A stretch of DNA of 64,000 bases from an uncultured Ruminococcus sp. (GTDB lineage Bacteria; Bacillota; Clostridia; Oscillospirales; Ruminococcaceae). Both the position numbers and the translations under genes were made by a program. The notes below the pieces were generated by a model. That model did not search any database and had not been told where the DNA came from. It was given only the letters and a program-made list of their open reading frames with translations. Below are positions 8,905-17,622 of this stretch, in pieces. Each line of letters opens with the position of its first letter. Position 1 is the first letter of the stretch. Where the stretch lies: NCBI GenBank assembly GCA_900543145.1, contig UQPZ01000001.1:124001-188000 (forward strand). The letters are read 5' to 3'.

Positions 8905-9387
8905 ATGAAAATGAAAATTTGTCCCAAATGTGAAGGGATCTTTGCAGAAACAAAGTACATATGCCCCGACTGCGGGTGCATATTAGAATCCGATGATAAT
9001 GTTACGTATAAGAAGTTAAAAAGAAATCTAAAAAGAATGAGCAGTCGTGCCGTAGATCTTTCGCCTGACAGAGCAGAGCTTGTATTGTGCCTGATACTTG
9101 CAGTTCAGAGTATACTTTACCTGATCGTTTCTACTTTGATCAAAAAGGCTGATATAGTAAATAGTCTTTATCTGTCTGCTTTAGATCTTCTTATCATAAT
9201 ATCGGTTGTGTTTAAGGGTTTTCTTTATAGAACATTCTCCTGGAAAAGTTTTATTACCAGGCTCAAAGGCGGTGATAAGGAAAAAGTGTATCCGTCTTTT
9301 TTTGAAAGCTTTCTGAGAAAGACAGCTTTGATCTTTTGGACGGTATTTTCTTCATCTCTGATCTTGCTTTCCTTTATGCCTGTTTGA
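8905..9387 (+). CDS. Unknown zinc-ribbon membrane protein
   Basis: I do not recognise this 160-residue protein beyond its layout. An N-terminal zinc ribbon (CPKC at 6-9 and CPDC near 20-23) is followed by a basic stretch and about three membrane segments (roughly 63-82, 87-108 and 132-157). The ribosome binding site is AGGGG. It is the first of four small membrane-protein genes with short gaps, coupled at the far end to hemW. The same zinc-ribbon-plus-membrane plan recurs at 58619 and 59644, but without obvious sequence similarity. Confidence 0.75.
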   Translation: MKMKICPKCEGIFAETKYICPDCGCILESDDNVTYKKLKRNLKRMSSRAVDLSPDRAELVLCLILAVQSILYLIVSTLIKKADIVNSLYLSALDLLIIISVVFKGFLYRTFSWKSFITRLKGGDKEKVYPSFFESFLRKTALIFWTVFSSSLILLSFMPV

Positions 9388-9426
9388 CAGCGGAAAACTT
9401 TAATAGATGTTAGATAGGAGTAAAAA

Positions 9427-9906
9427 ATGGCTTTGCTTTTGAAAAACAAGAATTTATTTCATAAGCTTGCTCCGCTCTGGGCAGTTCTGGTTACCGCTTT
9501 ATATTTTTGCGGCTGCTGGTACGCTTATTTTTACTGTGCAAGCACTGAAACCGCATATTATTTTAATACCTATGTAAAATACGGTCTGTGGGTCGTTTAT
9601 GAGCTTATTTTCTTTTTCAGCTTTGCTGCAAATAATGCGACTGAATTTGCACGTCATGTGATGTATTATTTCTTATCGGCAGGAATAGGTGCGGCAGTAT
9701 TATATTTCTGGATCGACAGAGTATTTGCTCCTGATATGTCGCAGGCTTACTGGCAGATAGTATATTATCTTTACAATAGCTATCATATCGAGGTCTTCAG
9801 AAGTATTGCGGTTGACTTGCTGGGTCTTGTACTTTTCGGAGGAGTTTTCTGTGCGGTGAAATACAAAAAGAATAATGGCGCATGGATAAGAAAACATATA
9901 CGCTGA
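9427..9906 (+). CDS. Unknown four-pass membrane protein
   Basis: This 159-residue product has no family I recognise. It has about four hydrophobic helices (roughly 14-35, 52-68, 75-96 and 128-148) and is rich in Tyr/Phe/Trp. The ribosome binding site ATAGGAG lies 9 bases before the ATG. It is 39 bases after the previous gene and 27 before the next, so it is most likely in one operon with them. Confidence 0.7.
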   Translation: MALLLKNKNLFHKLAPLWAVLVTALYFCGCWYAYFYCASTETAYYFNTYVKYGLWVVYELIFFFSFAANNATEFARHVMYYFLSAGIGAAVLYFWIDRVFAPDMSQAYWQIVYYLYNSYHIEVFRSIAVDLLGLVLFGGVFCAVKYKKNNGAWIRKHIR

Positions 9907-9933
9907 ACGCCGCAGATATAAAAGGAGATATTT

Positions 9934-10374
9934 ATGGAAATTGCTGTTGCCGCCGCAGTAATATTGGTTCTTTGTCTGTGTCTTGGAGTAAGTCTGAAAA
10001 TTTTATCTGAGATCCTGCTTGCGGCCTTGTTTATCATAACCGCAGCCATGACATTGTTTTTTATTTTCAGCCTTTATAATATACTTACGTCAAAGCGCAG
10101 CAAAGGGGTGTTTCTGCGTATTGCAAAGGAAGAAAAGAACCGCTTTGACGCTGCTTTTTATCTTGTGGACGGACAAGAATATCCCAATGCGTTCCCGTGC
10201 GAGGTAATAATGCGCGGCAGGCTTTACAGAGTCGGCAGGGAATCAACTTTGTATCTTTGTACCAGAAAACACTGTGTATATGATAAAAACGCCGCAGCCG
10301 CAGTAGCCGCCGGAATTATTTCCTGCCCTTTGCTTATTGCTGTTCTTATATTTTGCTCAGACATATTTTTATAA
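9934..10374 (+). CDS. Unknown membrane protein with a cytoplasmic or outer central loop
   Basis: This 146-residue product has two N-terminal helices (about 3-22 and 27-48), a soluble middle part of about 70 residues containing several cysteines and the segment FYLVDGQEYPNAFPCEV, and a C-terminal helix (about 122-145). No known domain recognised. AAAGGAG lies upstream of the ATG. Third gene of the small membrane-protein run. Confidence 0.7.
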   Translation: MEIAVAAAVILVLCLCLGVSLKILSEILLAALFIITAAMTLFFIFSLYNILTSKRSKGVFLRIAKEEKNRFDAAFYLVDGQEYPNAFPCEVIMRGRLYRVGRESTLYLCTRKHCVYDKNAAAAVAAGIISCPLLIAVLIFCSDIFL

Positions 10375-10398
10375 CAGAAGATAAAGAAAGGACTCAAT

Positions 10399-10872
10399 AT
10401 GAACGATTTGCCGAAATCAATGAAATACTCGCTTATATTCGGACTTGGCGGAGCTGTTCTGCTTCCGTTGATTTATGAGGTATACGCAAACGCTTCCAGG
10501 ACTTTTGCGGTTTTGCTGCTGATATGCTGGTCAGTATTTGCAGGGATAAAGTTCTCAATGCTGAAATTCAGAGCAGCAGCCGTAGGGATCGCTGCCTGTC
10601 TTGCCTACAGCGGAATACTGGGACTTATCTGCTATGTAATAATACATCCAGCAGCGGTAAGCTTTATAGGAAGCCGTTCCGTCTACTTTCAGCTTGGTCT
10701 TGAAGAACAGATGTGGTTCGTACTTTATGCGGCTCTTATACTTCTGGGAATGTTTGCTGTTTGCTTTGCCAAGTACGGTGTATGCGCGGCCGTAAGACAT
10801 ATACGCGGCAATAGTGAAAAGGCGGCTTTGTATATAGAGGACGCTTTTAAAGACGGCGAAGAAAGCAAATGA
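10399..10872 (+). CDS. Unknown four-pass membrane protein upstream of hemW
   Basis: This 157-residue product has about four hydrophobic helices (roughly 9-25, 33-50, 54-78 and 102-124) and a short charged C-terminal tail. I recognise no family. AAAGGA precedes the ATG. Its stop codon overlaps the hemW start as ATGA, so translation of the two is coupled. Confidence 0.7.
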   Translation: MNDLPKSMKYSLIFGLGGAVLLPLIYEVYANASRTFAVLLLICWSVFAGIKFSMLKFRAAAVGIAACLAYSGILGLICYVIIHPAAVSFIGSRSVYFQLGLEEQMWFVLYAALILLGMFAVCFAKYGVCAAVRHIRGNSEKAALYIEDAFKDGEESK

Positions 10873-11972
10873 CGGGTATTTATATTCACGTTCCGTTTTG
10901 TCTTAGAAAATGTCCTTACTGCGATTTTTATTCGGTCAGGTGGAGTGCGGAAGCTGCAAATGCATATGTAAACGCTGTTCTGCGGAATATTGAAAGTTAT
11001 GCGGAATACTGTCTGAGCGCTGATACGATTTATTTCGGAGGAGGAACACCGTCCCTTCTTACTGCGGAGCAGATAAACAGCATTTTAAGTGCTGCGGATA
11101 AAAGTTTTAATCTGTTGAATCCTGAAATTACAATAGAGTGCAATCCGTCCTCTTCTTATTATGAAAAGCTTTATGATTACCGTTCAGCCGGAGTAAACAG
11201 GCTGTCCTTCGGAGTGCAGTCGGCGGACGATTCAGAGCTTAAAGGTTTGGGTCGGCTTCATACCTTTGAAAGAGCCTGTATAGCTGTTAACGGTGCAGTC
11301 AAAGCCGGGTATAACAATATATCCTGTGATATAATGCTGGGACTGTGCGGACAGTCGCTTGATTCTCTTAGATACAGCGTAGAGCGTATAAGCAGTCTGC
11401 CTGTATCCCATATTTCTGCTTATATGCTGAAAATAGAAGAGAATACGCCGTATAACTGCGCTGAAGTCAAAAGCTCAGCTGCCGACGACGAGCTTATGAG
11501 TGATATGTATCTGAATATGATTAATATTCTTGAAGACAGAGGATTTATGCAGTATGAGATCTCAAATTTTGCAAAGCCGAGAATGGAAAGCCGTCATAAT
11601 CTTAAATACTGGCAGGGAGAGGAATATATAGGTATCGGACCTGCGTCACATTCTTTTTTCTGCGGAAAGAGGTATAAGTGTCCTGACGATATAGAATCAT
11701 TTATTGAAAGCAGGCAGCAGTCAAAGGAAATCACTGAAGAATCTCCGAATAAGCTTGAGGAATACATTATGCTCGGACTTAGACTGAAAAGGGGCGTACT
11801 TATAAGCAGGATAGCGGAGCTTGGAGGAAATAATATTGCGTATAAAGCGGCAGAACAGGCAGGCGTTCTAGAAAAGCACGGGTTGTGTATATTCAATGGG
11901 GAACGGATATATCTCACTCCTGAGGGCTTTTTGGTGTCCAATGAGATTATTGCGCGTTTTTTGGATCTGTAA
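10869..11972 (+). CDS. hemW: HemW-type radical SAM protein
   Basis: The 367-residue product starts MTGIYIHVPFCLRKCPYCDF, giving the radical-SAM CxxxCxxC cluster plus the extra cysteine-proximal aromatic residue pattern of HemW/HemN-like proteins. It continues with TIYFGGGTPSLL and the HemW C-terminal region (EEYIMLGLRLKRGV). HemW is a heme chaperone in several bacteria and is often misannotated as coproporphyrinogen oxidase; it is kept in many anaerobes without heme synthesis. The start overlaps the upstream stop in an ATGA. Confidence 0.92.
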   Translation: MTGIYIHVPFCLRKCPYCDFYSVRWSAEAANAYVNAVLRNIESYAEYCLSADTIYFGGGTPSLLTAEQINSILSAADKSFNLLNPEITIECNPSSSYYEKLYDYRSAGVNRLSFGVQSADDSELKGLGRLHTFERACIAVNGAVKAGYNNISCDIMLGLCGQSLDSLRYSVERISSLPVSHISAYMLKIEENTPYNCAEVKSSAADDELMSDMYLNMINILEDRGFMQYEISNFAKPRMESRHNLKYWQGEEYIGIGPASHSFFCGKRYKCPDDIESFIESRQQSKEITEESPNKLEEYIMLGLRLKRGVLISRIAELGGNNIAYKAAEQAGVLEKHGLCIFNGERIYLTPEGFLVSNEIIARFLDL

Positions 11973-12036
11973 TAGTTAATATGTCTAAATATTTGTGTGT
12001 ATTGTTGTGCAGGTATACAATATAAGATCAAGTTCC

Positions 12037-12065
12037 TTGCACTTTTTCAGAAAAAATGATAAAAT
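12037..12065 (+). promoter_or_regulatory. Promoter of the HlyD-like adaptor gene
   Basis: TTGCAC (12037-12042), 17-base spacer, TAAAAT (12060-12065), 45 bases before the start codon. Confidence 0.6.
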
Positions 12066-12110
12066 AAAATAGAACGCATTTTGTATTGTGTATTTTGATT
12101 GGAGTTTTTT

Positions 12111-13109
12111 ATGAAAAAGCTTTTGATTTTATTTGCCGCTGTATTAACGGCGACAGCCTTCTCATCCTGCGGAAAAAGCGGAGAGAAAGAAGAGATCGCA
12201 GTTCCGATACTTGAAACCAAGGACGTAACATATAAGACCGAAAGAGCTGAAGTATCCGATATATCTGAAAAGTATTACCAGAAAGGCAGCTACGGATACC
12301 CGTACTATGAATTTGTGTCGTTCAAGGCGAGCGGACAGATCGAAACATTGAATGTCGAAACAGACACCGAGGTAAAAAAAGGAGATCTGCTTTGCGCTTT
12401 GAATACTGACGAGCTTCAGGAGCAGATAGAGGAAAAAGAGGTATATCTAAAACAGGCAGAGAAAACCCTTGAAACCCTGAGGACAAACGGCGGTTCAGCT
12501 GATGAAATAAAGTTTGCTCAGATAGATCTGGAAATACAGCAGCTTGAATACGACCATCTTGTATCCTCTCTCGACGACTATAACGTATACGCTCCCTGCG
12601 ACGGAGTATTTAATATTATGACAGGCGATGACCGCAGGCAGGAGCTTAACGTATATTCATATGTTAATAAGGGGCAGATTTTTGGTTTTGCCGCCGACAG
12701 ATCACAGGAATATCTTTGCTGTGAGATATATGATAATCCGCTTAATAACGTAAATTTCGGCACTAAGGTACTGCTTGAACAGGGAGCTAATTCGTGCGGC
12801 GGCACAGTTACGGATATAATCCGCAACGAAAACGGTGAATATTCCACATATATTTATGTTATAACTCCCGATGAAGACGGAGAGCTTTTTGATTTCGGAG
12901 AAATACAGGTCTGCTTTGACGTTTATTCGAGGCTTGATACTGTCGTAGTTTCCAAAAAAGCCGTTAAGACAATCGGGGAGAGAACCTTTGTAAATCTGCT
13001 TATAGACGGAGTTAAGGTTGAGCAGGATGTTGAGCTTGGAATAGAGGACGGAGAAAGAGTTGAGATCCTCAGCGGATTAACCGGCGGAGAAGAGCTTATT
13101 CTCAACTGA
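12111..13109 (+). CDS. HlyD/RND-adaptor-like membrane fusion lipoprotein
   Basis: The 332-residue product has a lipoprotein signal (hydrophobic core then S-S-C-G near residue 20), a lipoyl-like barrel half (IETLNVETDTEVKKGDLLCA), a short alpha-hairpin (about 100-155, LQEQIEEKEVYLKQAEKTLE), a second barrel half, and a C-terminal segment ending ERVEILSGLTGGEELILN that matches the end of membrane fusion proteins. Such adaptors normally work with MacB-type or FtsX-type ABC permeases, but no transporter gene is adjacent here. TTGGAG lies 6 bases before the ATG. An in-frame TTG at 12099 is part of that ribosome binding site and is not the start. Confidence 0.82.
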   Translation: MKKLLILFAAVLTATAFSSCGKSGEKEEIAVPILETKDVTYKTERAEVSDISEKYYQKGSYGYPYYEFVSFKASGQIETLNVETDTEVKKGDLLCALNTDELQEQIEEKEVYLKQAEKTLETLRTNGGSADEIKFAQIDLEIQQLEYDHLVSSLDDYNVYAPCDGVFNIMTGDDRRQELNVYSYVNKGQIFGFAADRSQEYLCCEIYDNPLNNVNFGTKVLLEQGANSCGGTVTDIIRNENGEYSTYIYVITPDEDGELFDFGEIQVCFDVYSRLDTVVVSKKAVKTIGERTFVNLLIDGVKVEQDVELGIEDGERVEILSGLTGGEELILN

Positions 13110-13194
13110 GATCGTAAAATTGTACAAAAATACTGCGGTATCTCAGCGGTAAAGTCCAATATATATAGAAAATGGCGGATAAGGCTAAAACCGC

Positions 13195-13223
13195 TTGATT
13201 TTTCGATCAGAATAGTATAAAAT
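13195..13223 (+). promoter_or_regulatory. Promoter of the unknown membrane protein gene
   Basis: TTGATT (13195-13200), 17-base spacer, TAAAAT (13218-13223). Confidence 0.55.
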
Positions 13224-13291
13224 TATTTATATGTGTAAGGACTGAAAAAGTCCGAAGCAAAAAACGGAGATATATCTAGGAGGATTTTCAG

Positions 13292-14158
13292 ATGAAGGAC
13301 GTTCTGTCTAATATATGGGTGAAACGCTGTGTTTCAATTTTCAATGTAGCGTATTTTGCTGTAATAGTGCTGCTGACATATGCAACCTTTCTCTATAAGC
13401 TTGAATTTGCGGAAGGAATGCAGGCATCTTTTTTTCTGATTTATACCTTCGCAAGTCTTGTATTCCTTATTCTTATGCTTTATACTAGAAATCAGCCTAT
13501 CACTAAGCTTCTGAGCGTGCTTATGCTTCCGGTAGTGTTTTTTATGATACTGTTCAATATGGGCATATGGGTGCTGATAATTCCGCCTTTTATTGTTGCT
13601 ATTGTAATGTTTTTTGCGGCAGGCAATAACGAAAATGTAAAGGTAATTATGGGAACTATATATCTTCTGCTTTATGTACTCGGACTTGTTGCTTATTTTG
13701 TGCTGAATATGCTTTTCGGAGGTTCTTCCGTTGAAACCGTACTGGATATGAATATAGATCCTTCCGGAAAGGTTTACAGCAGGTACAGCGATCAGGCAGA
13801 AAAGCTAGCGGAAGTAACTGATGAGAAAAACGCTATTTCGCCCGACGGAAAATATAAATTTTATCTTGTAGACGTGCAGGACAGCGATAAGGGTGCGGTC
13901 AAGATTTATGTTGAGCCTTACGGTGAGGATATTGAACTTAAATTTTTTACTCTTAAACAGAAGGGCATAAGAAAAACTATTACCAATAAAGGCATAAGAG
14001 GAATAATTCCTGATGTCGGCTGGTCTGTAAGAACTAATGATTCAGGCAAAAAGGAGCTTATAGTACAGTACCGACTTGCGGACGGCGGAGAACTGAAGGA
14101 AGGCTCGGTTTCAAATATGCCTGATAAGCAGTATCTTGACTTCCTGGGAATTTCATAA
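13292..14158 (+). CDS. Unknown membrane protein with C-terminal extracytoplasmic domain
   Basis: I do not recognise the family of this 288-residue protein. The first half has about five hydrophobic helices (around 15-33, 43-60, 67-80, 82-105 and 113-138). The second half is soluble and begins with SAISPDGKYKF-like residues (AISPDGKYKFYLVDVQD), resembling a beta-rich extracytoplasmic domain. AGGAGG lies 7 bases before the ATG. It has its own promoter and a terminator directly after it, so it is a single-gene unit. Confidence 0.7.
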   Translation: MKDVLSNIWVKRCVSIFNVAYFAVIVLLTYATFLYKLEFAEGMQASFFLIYTFASLVFLILMLYTRNQPITKLLSVLMLPVVFFMILFNMGIWVLIIPPFIVAIVMFFAAGNNENVKVIMGTIYLLLYVLGLVAYFVLNMLFGGSSVETVLDMNIDPSGKVYSRYSDQAEKLAEVTDEKNAISPDGKYKFYLVDVQDSDKGAVKIYVEPYGEDIELKFFTLKQKGIRKTITNKGIRGIIPDVGWSVRTNDSGKKELIVQYRLADGGELKEGSVSNMPDKQYLDFLGIS

Positions 14159-14170
14159 TATATCTGTTAT

Positions 14171-14216
14171 AAAAAAATCCGTTTGACATTACTTCGTCAA
14201 ACGGATTTTTTATTTT
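14171..14216. terminator. Bidirectional terminator between the unknown gene and trpA
   Basis: AAATCCGTTTGAC (ending 14187) pairs with GTCAAACGGATTT (from 14196) around an eight-base loop, with T-runs on both sides. It can end the plus-strand gene and the minus-strand trp operon. Confidence 0.92.
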
Positions 14217-14221
14217 AAGTA

Positions 14222-15013
14222 TCATACTATTTTTGACTTCAGAGCTTTGATCAGCTCTCCTACCTTTTCTGGTGATTCTTTGCCGTATTCCGCAGCCACA
14301 TCTACTACAGCGCTTCCTACTATCACGCCGTCGCAGTAGGAAGATATATGCTCAGCCTGTTCGGCGTTCGATATTCCGAAGCCTATACAAGCAGGGCAGG
14401 TTATTTCGGAACTTTGCAGAGGCGCTGTAAGCTCGCTGAAATCAGTGGAAAACTCGTTTCTCTTTCCGGTAACTCCGAGAGAGGATACGATATAAAGAAA
14501 TCCCTTCGACTCCTTTGCTATCATTTTTACTCTTTCATGAGAGGTAGGCGCGACAAGATTTATAGAATATATGCCGTATTTATCGGCATAAGGCATAATT
14601 CCCCCCCGTTCTTCAAAAGGCAGGTCGGGTACTATTACTCCGTCGATCTCACAGTCCGAGCAAAGCCTGAAAAACCTTTCAGTACCGTATCTGAAAATAG
14701 TATTTACATACATCATAAGAAGTATCGGCTTATCTGTTTTCTTTCGTATGGATCTAACGGTATCAAATATCTTATCCAGCGTAGTTCCGTTTTCCAGCGA
14801 ACGCATACTGGCTTTCTGAATAGTCGGACCCTCGGCTATCGGATCAGAAAACGGAACTCCCAGCTCAACTATATCCGAGCCGTTTTCAAACATAGAAAGA
14901 ACGCATCTTTCGGTAGTTTCCATGTCCGGATCGCCTGCTGTTATAAATGTTATAAGTGCTTTTTTATTATCTTTTTTAAGCTGCTCAAAGCATATGTCTA
15001 TTCTATTCTTCAT
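14222..15013 (-). CDS. trpA: Tryptophan synthase alpha subunit
   Basis: TrpA cleaves indole-3-glycerol phosphate to indole and glyceraldehyde 3-phosphate and passes indole to TrpB. The 263-residue TIM barrel has ALITFITAGDPDMETT, the catalytic Glu in DIVELGVPFSDPIAEGP, and the catalytic Asp in DGVIVPDLPFEE. It is the last gene of the trp operon and overlaps trpB by 11 bases. The shared terminator at 14171-14216 follows directly. Confidence 0.97.
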   Translation of the reverse strand: MKNRIDICFEQLKKDNKKALITFITAGDPDMETTERCVLSMFENGSDIVELGVPFSDPIAEGPTIQKASMRSLENGTTLDKIFDTVRSIRKKTDKPILLMMYVNTIFRYGTERFFRLCSDCEIDGVIVPDLPFEERGGIMPYADKYGIYSINLVAPTSHERVKMIAKESKGFLYIVSSLGVTGKRNEFSTDFSELTAPLQSSEITCPACIGFGISNAEQAEHISSYCDGVIVGSAVVDVAAEYGKESPEKVGELIKALKSKIV

Positions 15014-16193
15014 TTATTTCTACCTCCCTGTAGCGGGCGACGGAATATACGTCCTTATCGCCTCTTCCTGAAAGATTAATTACTAATATCTGATCTCTGT
15101 TCATTTTCGGAGCAATTTTCAAAGCAGCGGCTACTGCGTGGGACGATTCAATTGCAGGTATAATACCCTCGGTTTTGGACAGGTATTCAAATGCGCAGAC
15201 AGCTTCCTCATCGGTAATGCTTACATATTCAGCGCGTCCGACAGATCTCAGATAAGCGTGTTCAGGGCCTACTCCCGGATAATCCAGCCCTGCTGAAATC
15301 GAGTATACGGGGTCGATCTGACCGTATTCGTTCTGAAGAAACAGCGATTTCATTCCATGGAAGATTCCTGTTGTTCCTTTAGCCATAGTTGCGGCGTGAA
15401 GACCTGTATCTACGCCTCTGCCTGCCGCTTCCGCTCCGACCAGACGTACCTGATTATCCTCAATAAAATTATAAAAAGCTCCCATTGCGTTTGAGCCGCC
15501 GCCTACGCAGGCTACAACACAGTCGGGAAGTCTGCCTTCCTTTTCGGTTATCTGAGCTTTGATCTCTTCAGAAATGATTTTCTGAAAATCCCTTACCATT
15601 TCAGGGTATGGATGAGGTCCCATTACCGAGCCTATACAGTAGAAGGTGGTTTCAACGTTTGTACACCAATCTCTGAAAGCTTCGTTTATGGCGTCCTTCA
15701 ATGTTGCCGTACCGCTGTCTACAGCATGGACCTTTGCCCCCAGCAGATTCATTCTGTAAACATTGAGCGACTGACGCCTTGTATCCTCAGAGCCCATATA
15801 GATCTCACATTCTAGTCCGAATAAAGCGCAGACGGTTGCCGTTGCAACGCCGTGCTGTCCTGCTCCGGTTTCTGCAATAATACGCTTTTTACCCATCTTT
15901 TTGGCAAGCAGGATCTGTCCCAGAACATTGTTTATTTTATGAGAGCCGGTGTGGTTCAGATCCTCCCGCTTTATATAAATTTTTGCTCCTCCAAGATCCC
16001 TTGTCATCTTGTCGGCATAATACAGCATAGACGGCCTGCCGGCATAATCTCTGTAGAGCATTTTAAGCTCCCTGATAAATTCCGGGTCGTTTTTGTATTT
16101 GCTGTAGGCGGCTTCCAGTTCGTGTACGGCGTTCATAACGGTTTCCGGTACATACTGTCCTCCGTATTCGCCGAATCTTCCGATCTTACTCAT
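15003..16193 (-). CDS. trpB: Tryptophan synthase beta subunit
   Basis: TrpB is the PLP enzyme that joins indole and serine to tryptophan. The 396-residue product has FGEYGGQYVPETVM at the N-terminus, the PLP lysine in NHTGSHKINNVLGQ, GAGQHGVATATV and the phosphate-binding CVGGGSNAMG loop. It is the usual TrpB1 type that pairs with TrpA. It directly abuts trpF (start one base beyond the trpF stop) and overlaps trpA. Confidence 0.98.
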   Translation of the reverse strand: MSKIGRFGEYGGQYVPETVMNAVHELEAAYSKYKNDPEFIRELKMLYRDYAGRPSMLYYADKMTRDLGGAKIYIKREDLNHTGSHKINNVLGQILLAKKMGKKRIIAETGAGQHGVATATVCALFGLECEIYMGSEDTRRQSLNVYRMNLLGAKVHAVDSGTATLKDAINEAFRDWCTNVETTFYCIGSVMGPHPYPEMVRDFQKIISEEIKAQITEKEGRLPDCVVACVGGGSNAMGAFYNFIEDNQVRLVGAEAAGRGVDTGLHAATMAKGTTGIFHGMKSLFLQNEYGQIDPVYSISAGLDYPGVGPEHAYLRSVGRAEYVSITDEEAVCAFEYLSKTEGIIPAIESSHAVAAALKIAPKMNRDQILVINLSGRGDKDVYSVARYREVEINEE

Positions 16194-16826
16194 TTATATC
16201 CCTCTTTCATTTAATTTTTTAAGCTGTTCAAATATCTTTTTTATTTTTTCTTCGTCTTTATATCCGTCAGTTTCTACGGAGCTTGAAAAATCTACTCCGT
16301 AAGGCTGAATATCGTCAACAGCCTGAATAATATTTTTCGGGCTAAGACCTCCGGCTAGAAAGAACGGCTTTGTGATTTTCGCATTCTTGATAATTTCAGC
16401 ATCCACACGTTGTCCTGTTCCTCCGTAAGCTGACTGTGAGTAGCTGTCTATTACCAGCTTGCGTACGGGAAGCTCGCAGGCGGCTTCAATTTCAGCTGAT
16501 GTCCGCACTCTTACCGCTTTCCATATCTCGCAGCTACAGCTTTCGGAAAGCTTTGAAATATATGAGCGGTCCTCGTCACCGTGAAGCTGTATAATATCAA
16601 GCATATCTGAGTAATATTTCAATATATTTTCAGGCGGTTCATTAACAAAAACGCCTACACGCTTTATATCCCGATCAAGACAGCTTTCAAGTTTACAGAA
16701 TTCATCAAATTCTACTGTTCTTTTAAAGCCGTCCGAAAGAATGAAGCCTGCGTAATCGGGACGGTATCTGTTGATGTAATGTATATCATCAGCCCTGCGC
16801 ATACCGCAGACTTTGATTTTTACCAT
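16194..16826 (-). CDS. trpF: Phosphoribosylanthranilate isomerase
   Basis: TrpF performs the Amadori rearrangement of phosphoribosylanthranilate to CdRP. The 210-residue barrel shows the N-terminal KVCGMRRADDI with the catalytic cysteine, IIQLHGDED, and the catalytic aspartate in KLVIDSYSQ followed by YGGTGQ. It starts exactly where trpC ends, so the genes are tightly coupled. Confidence 0.96.
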   Translation of the reverse strand: MVKIKVCGMRRADDIHYINRYRPDYAGFILSDGFKRTVEFDEFCKLESCLDRDIKRVGVFVNEPPENILKYYSDMLDIIQLHGDEDRSYISKLSESCSCEIWKAVRVRTSAEIEAACELPVRKLVIDSYSQSAYGGTGQRVDAEIIKNAKITKPFFLAGGLSPKNIIQAVDDIQPYGVDFSSSVETDGYKDEEKIKKIFEQLKKLNERGI

Positions 16827-17606
16827 TTAAACGCCCTCCCTCAGAGAAGTAAGGGTCTTGCTTATATTTCCGCTTCGCATAAGCGTTTCTCCTACAAGAA
16901 CGGCGTCCGCACCAAGAGAGCGTACAAGCTTCATATCGGAATTGGTTTTTATTCCGCTTTCCGAAACAAGTATTTTTTCAGATGAGACCTTTTCTTTAAG
17001 TCTTTCTGTAGTATTTAAATCAACCTTAAAGGTTTTCAGATTTCTGTTGTTTATTCCAATAATATTGATATTCATGCAGGAAATTTTATCAAGCTCCTCC
17101 TCGTTATGAACCTCTGCTAGACATTCAAGGCCAAGTGATAAAGCAAGCTTATTAAGATAGTCGATCTCAGCTGATGAGAGGACTGCGGCAATAAGCAGTA
17201 CAGCGTTCGCTCCTATATATTTCGCCTCGTATATCTGGTAGCTGTCGAATATGAAATCTTTACGCAGGATCGGCAGCTTTACTGTGCTGCGTATTTTACT
17301 CAGATATTCAGACGAGCCTTTGAAGTAGGATTCCTCTGTAAGACATGAGATAGCGTCAGCTCCCGCTTTTTCATATTCCGCAGCTGTATATACCGGATCA
17401 AAATCAGATTTTATGATACCTTTTGAGGGACTTGCTTTCTTCACTTCGCATATAACCGCCAGTCTGTCTTTTTTTAATGCTTTTGAAAACGAGATAACAG
17501 GCATTTCCGAGCGTTCGGCAAGTTTTTTCATCTCGTCGGGGGAAATTCTGCTTTTTTCTTGCTCAAGCTGTATTTTTCTTTTTATAATTATATCGTCGAG
17601 TATCAT
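16827..17606 (-). CDS. trpC: Indole-3-glycerol phosphate synthase
   Basis: TrpC ring-closes CdRP to indole-3-glycerol phosphate. The 259-residue barrel has the substrate-binding AVICEVKKASPSKGII, the catalytic lysine in ILRKDFIFDSYQI, and GINNRNLKTFKVD. The ATG at 17606 is chosen because GGAAGGAGCC lies immediately upstream and the protein then has the family length. A longer in-frame reading would overlap trpGD and lacks its own ribosome binding site. The gap to trpGD is 16 bases. Confidence 0.96.
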   Translation of the reverse strand: MILDDIIIKRKIQLEQEKSRISPDEMKKLAERSEMPVISFSKALKKDRLAVICEVKKASPSKGIIKSDFDPVYTAAEYEKAGADAISCLTEESYFKGSSEYLSKIRSTVKLPILRKDFIFDSYQIYEAKYIGANAVLLIAAVLSSAEIDYLNKLALSLGLECLAEVHNEEELDKISCMNINIIGINNRNLKTFKVDLNTTERLKEKVSSEKILVSESGIKTNSDMKLVRSLGADAVLVGETLMRSGNISKTLTSLREGV

Positions 17607-17622
17607 TATTGGCTCCTTCCGT

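Noticed and set aside
10869..11972. Coproporphyrinogen III dehydrogenase (HemN)
   Set aside because: The length and N-terminus fit HemW, no other heme-synthesis gene is nearby, and HemN is about 90 residues longer.
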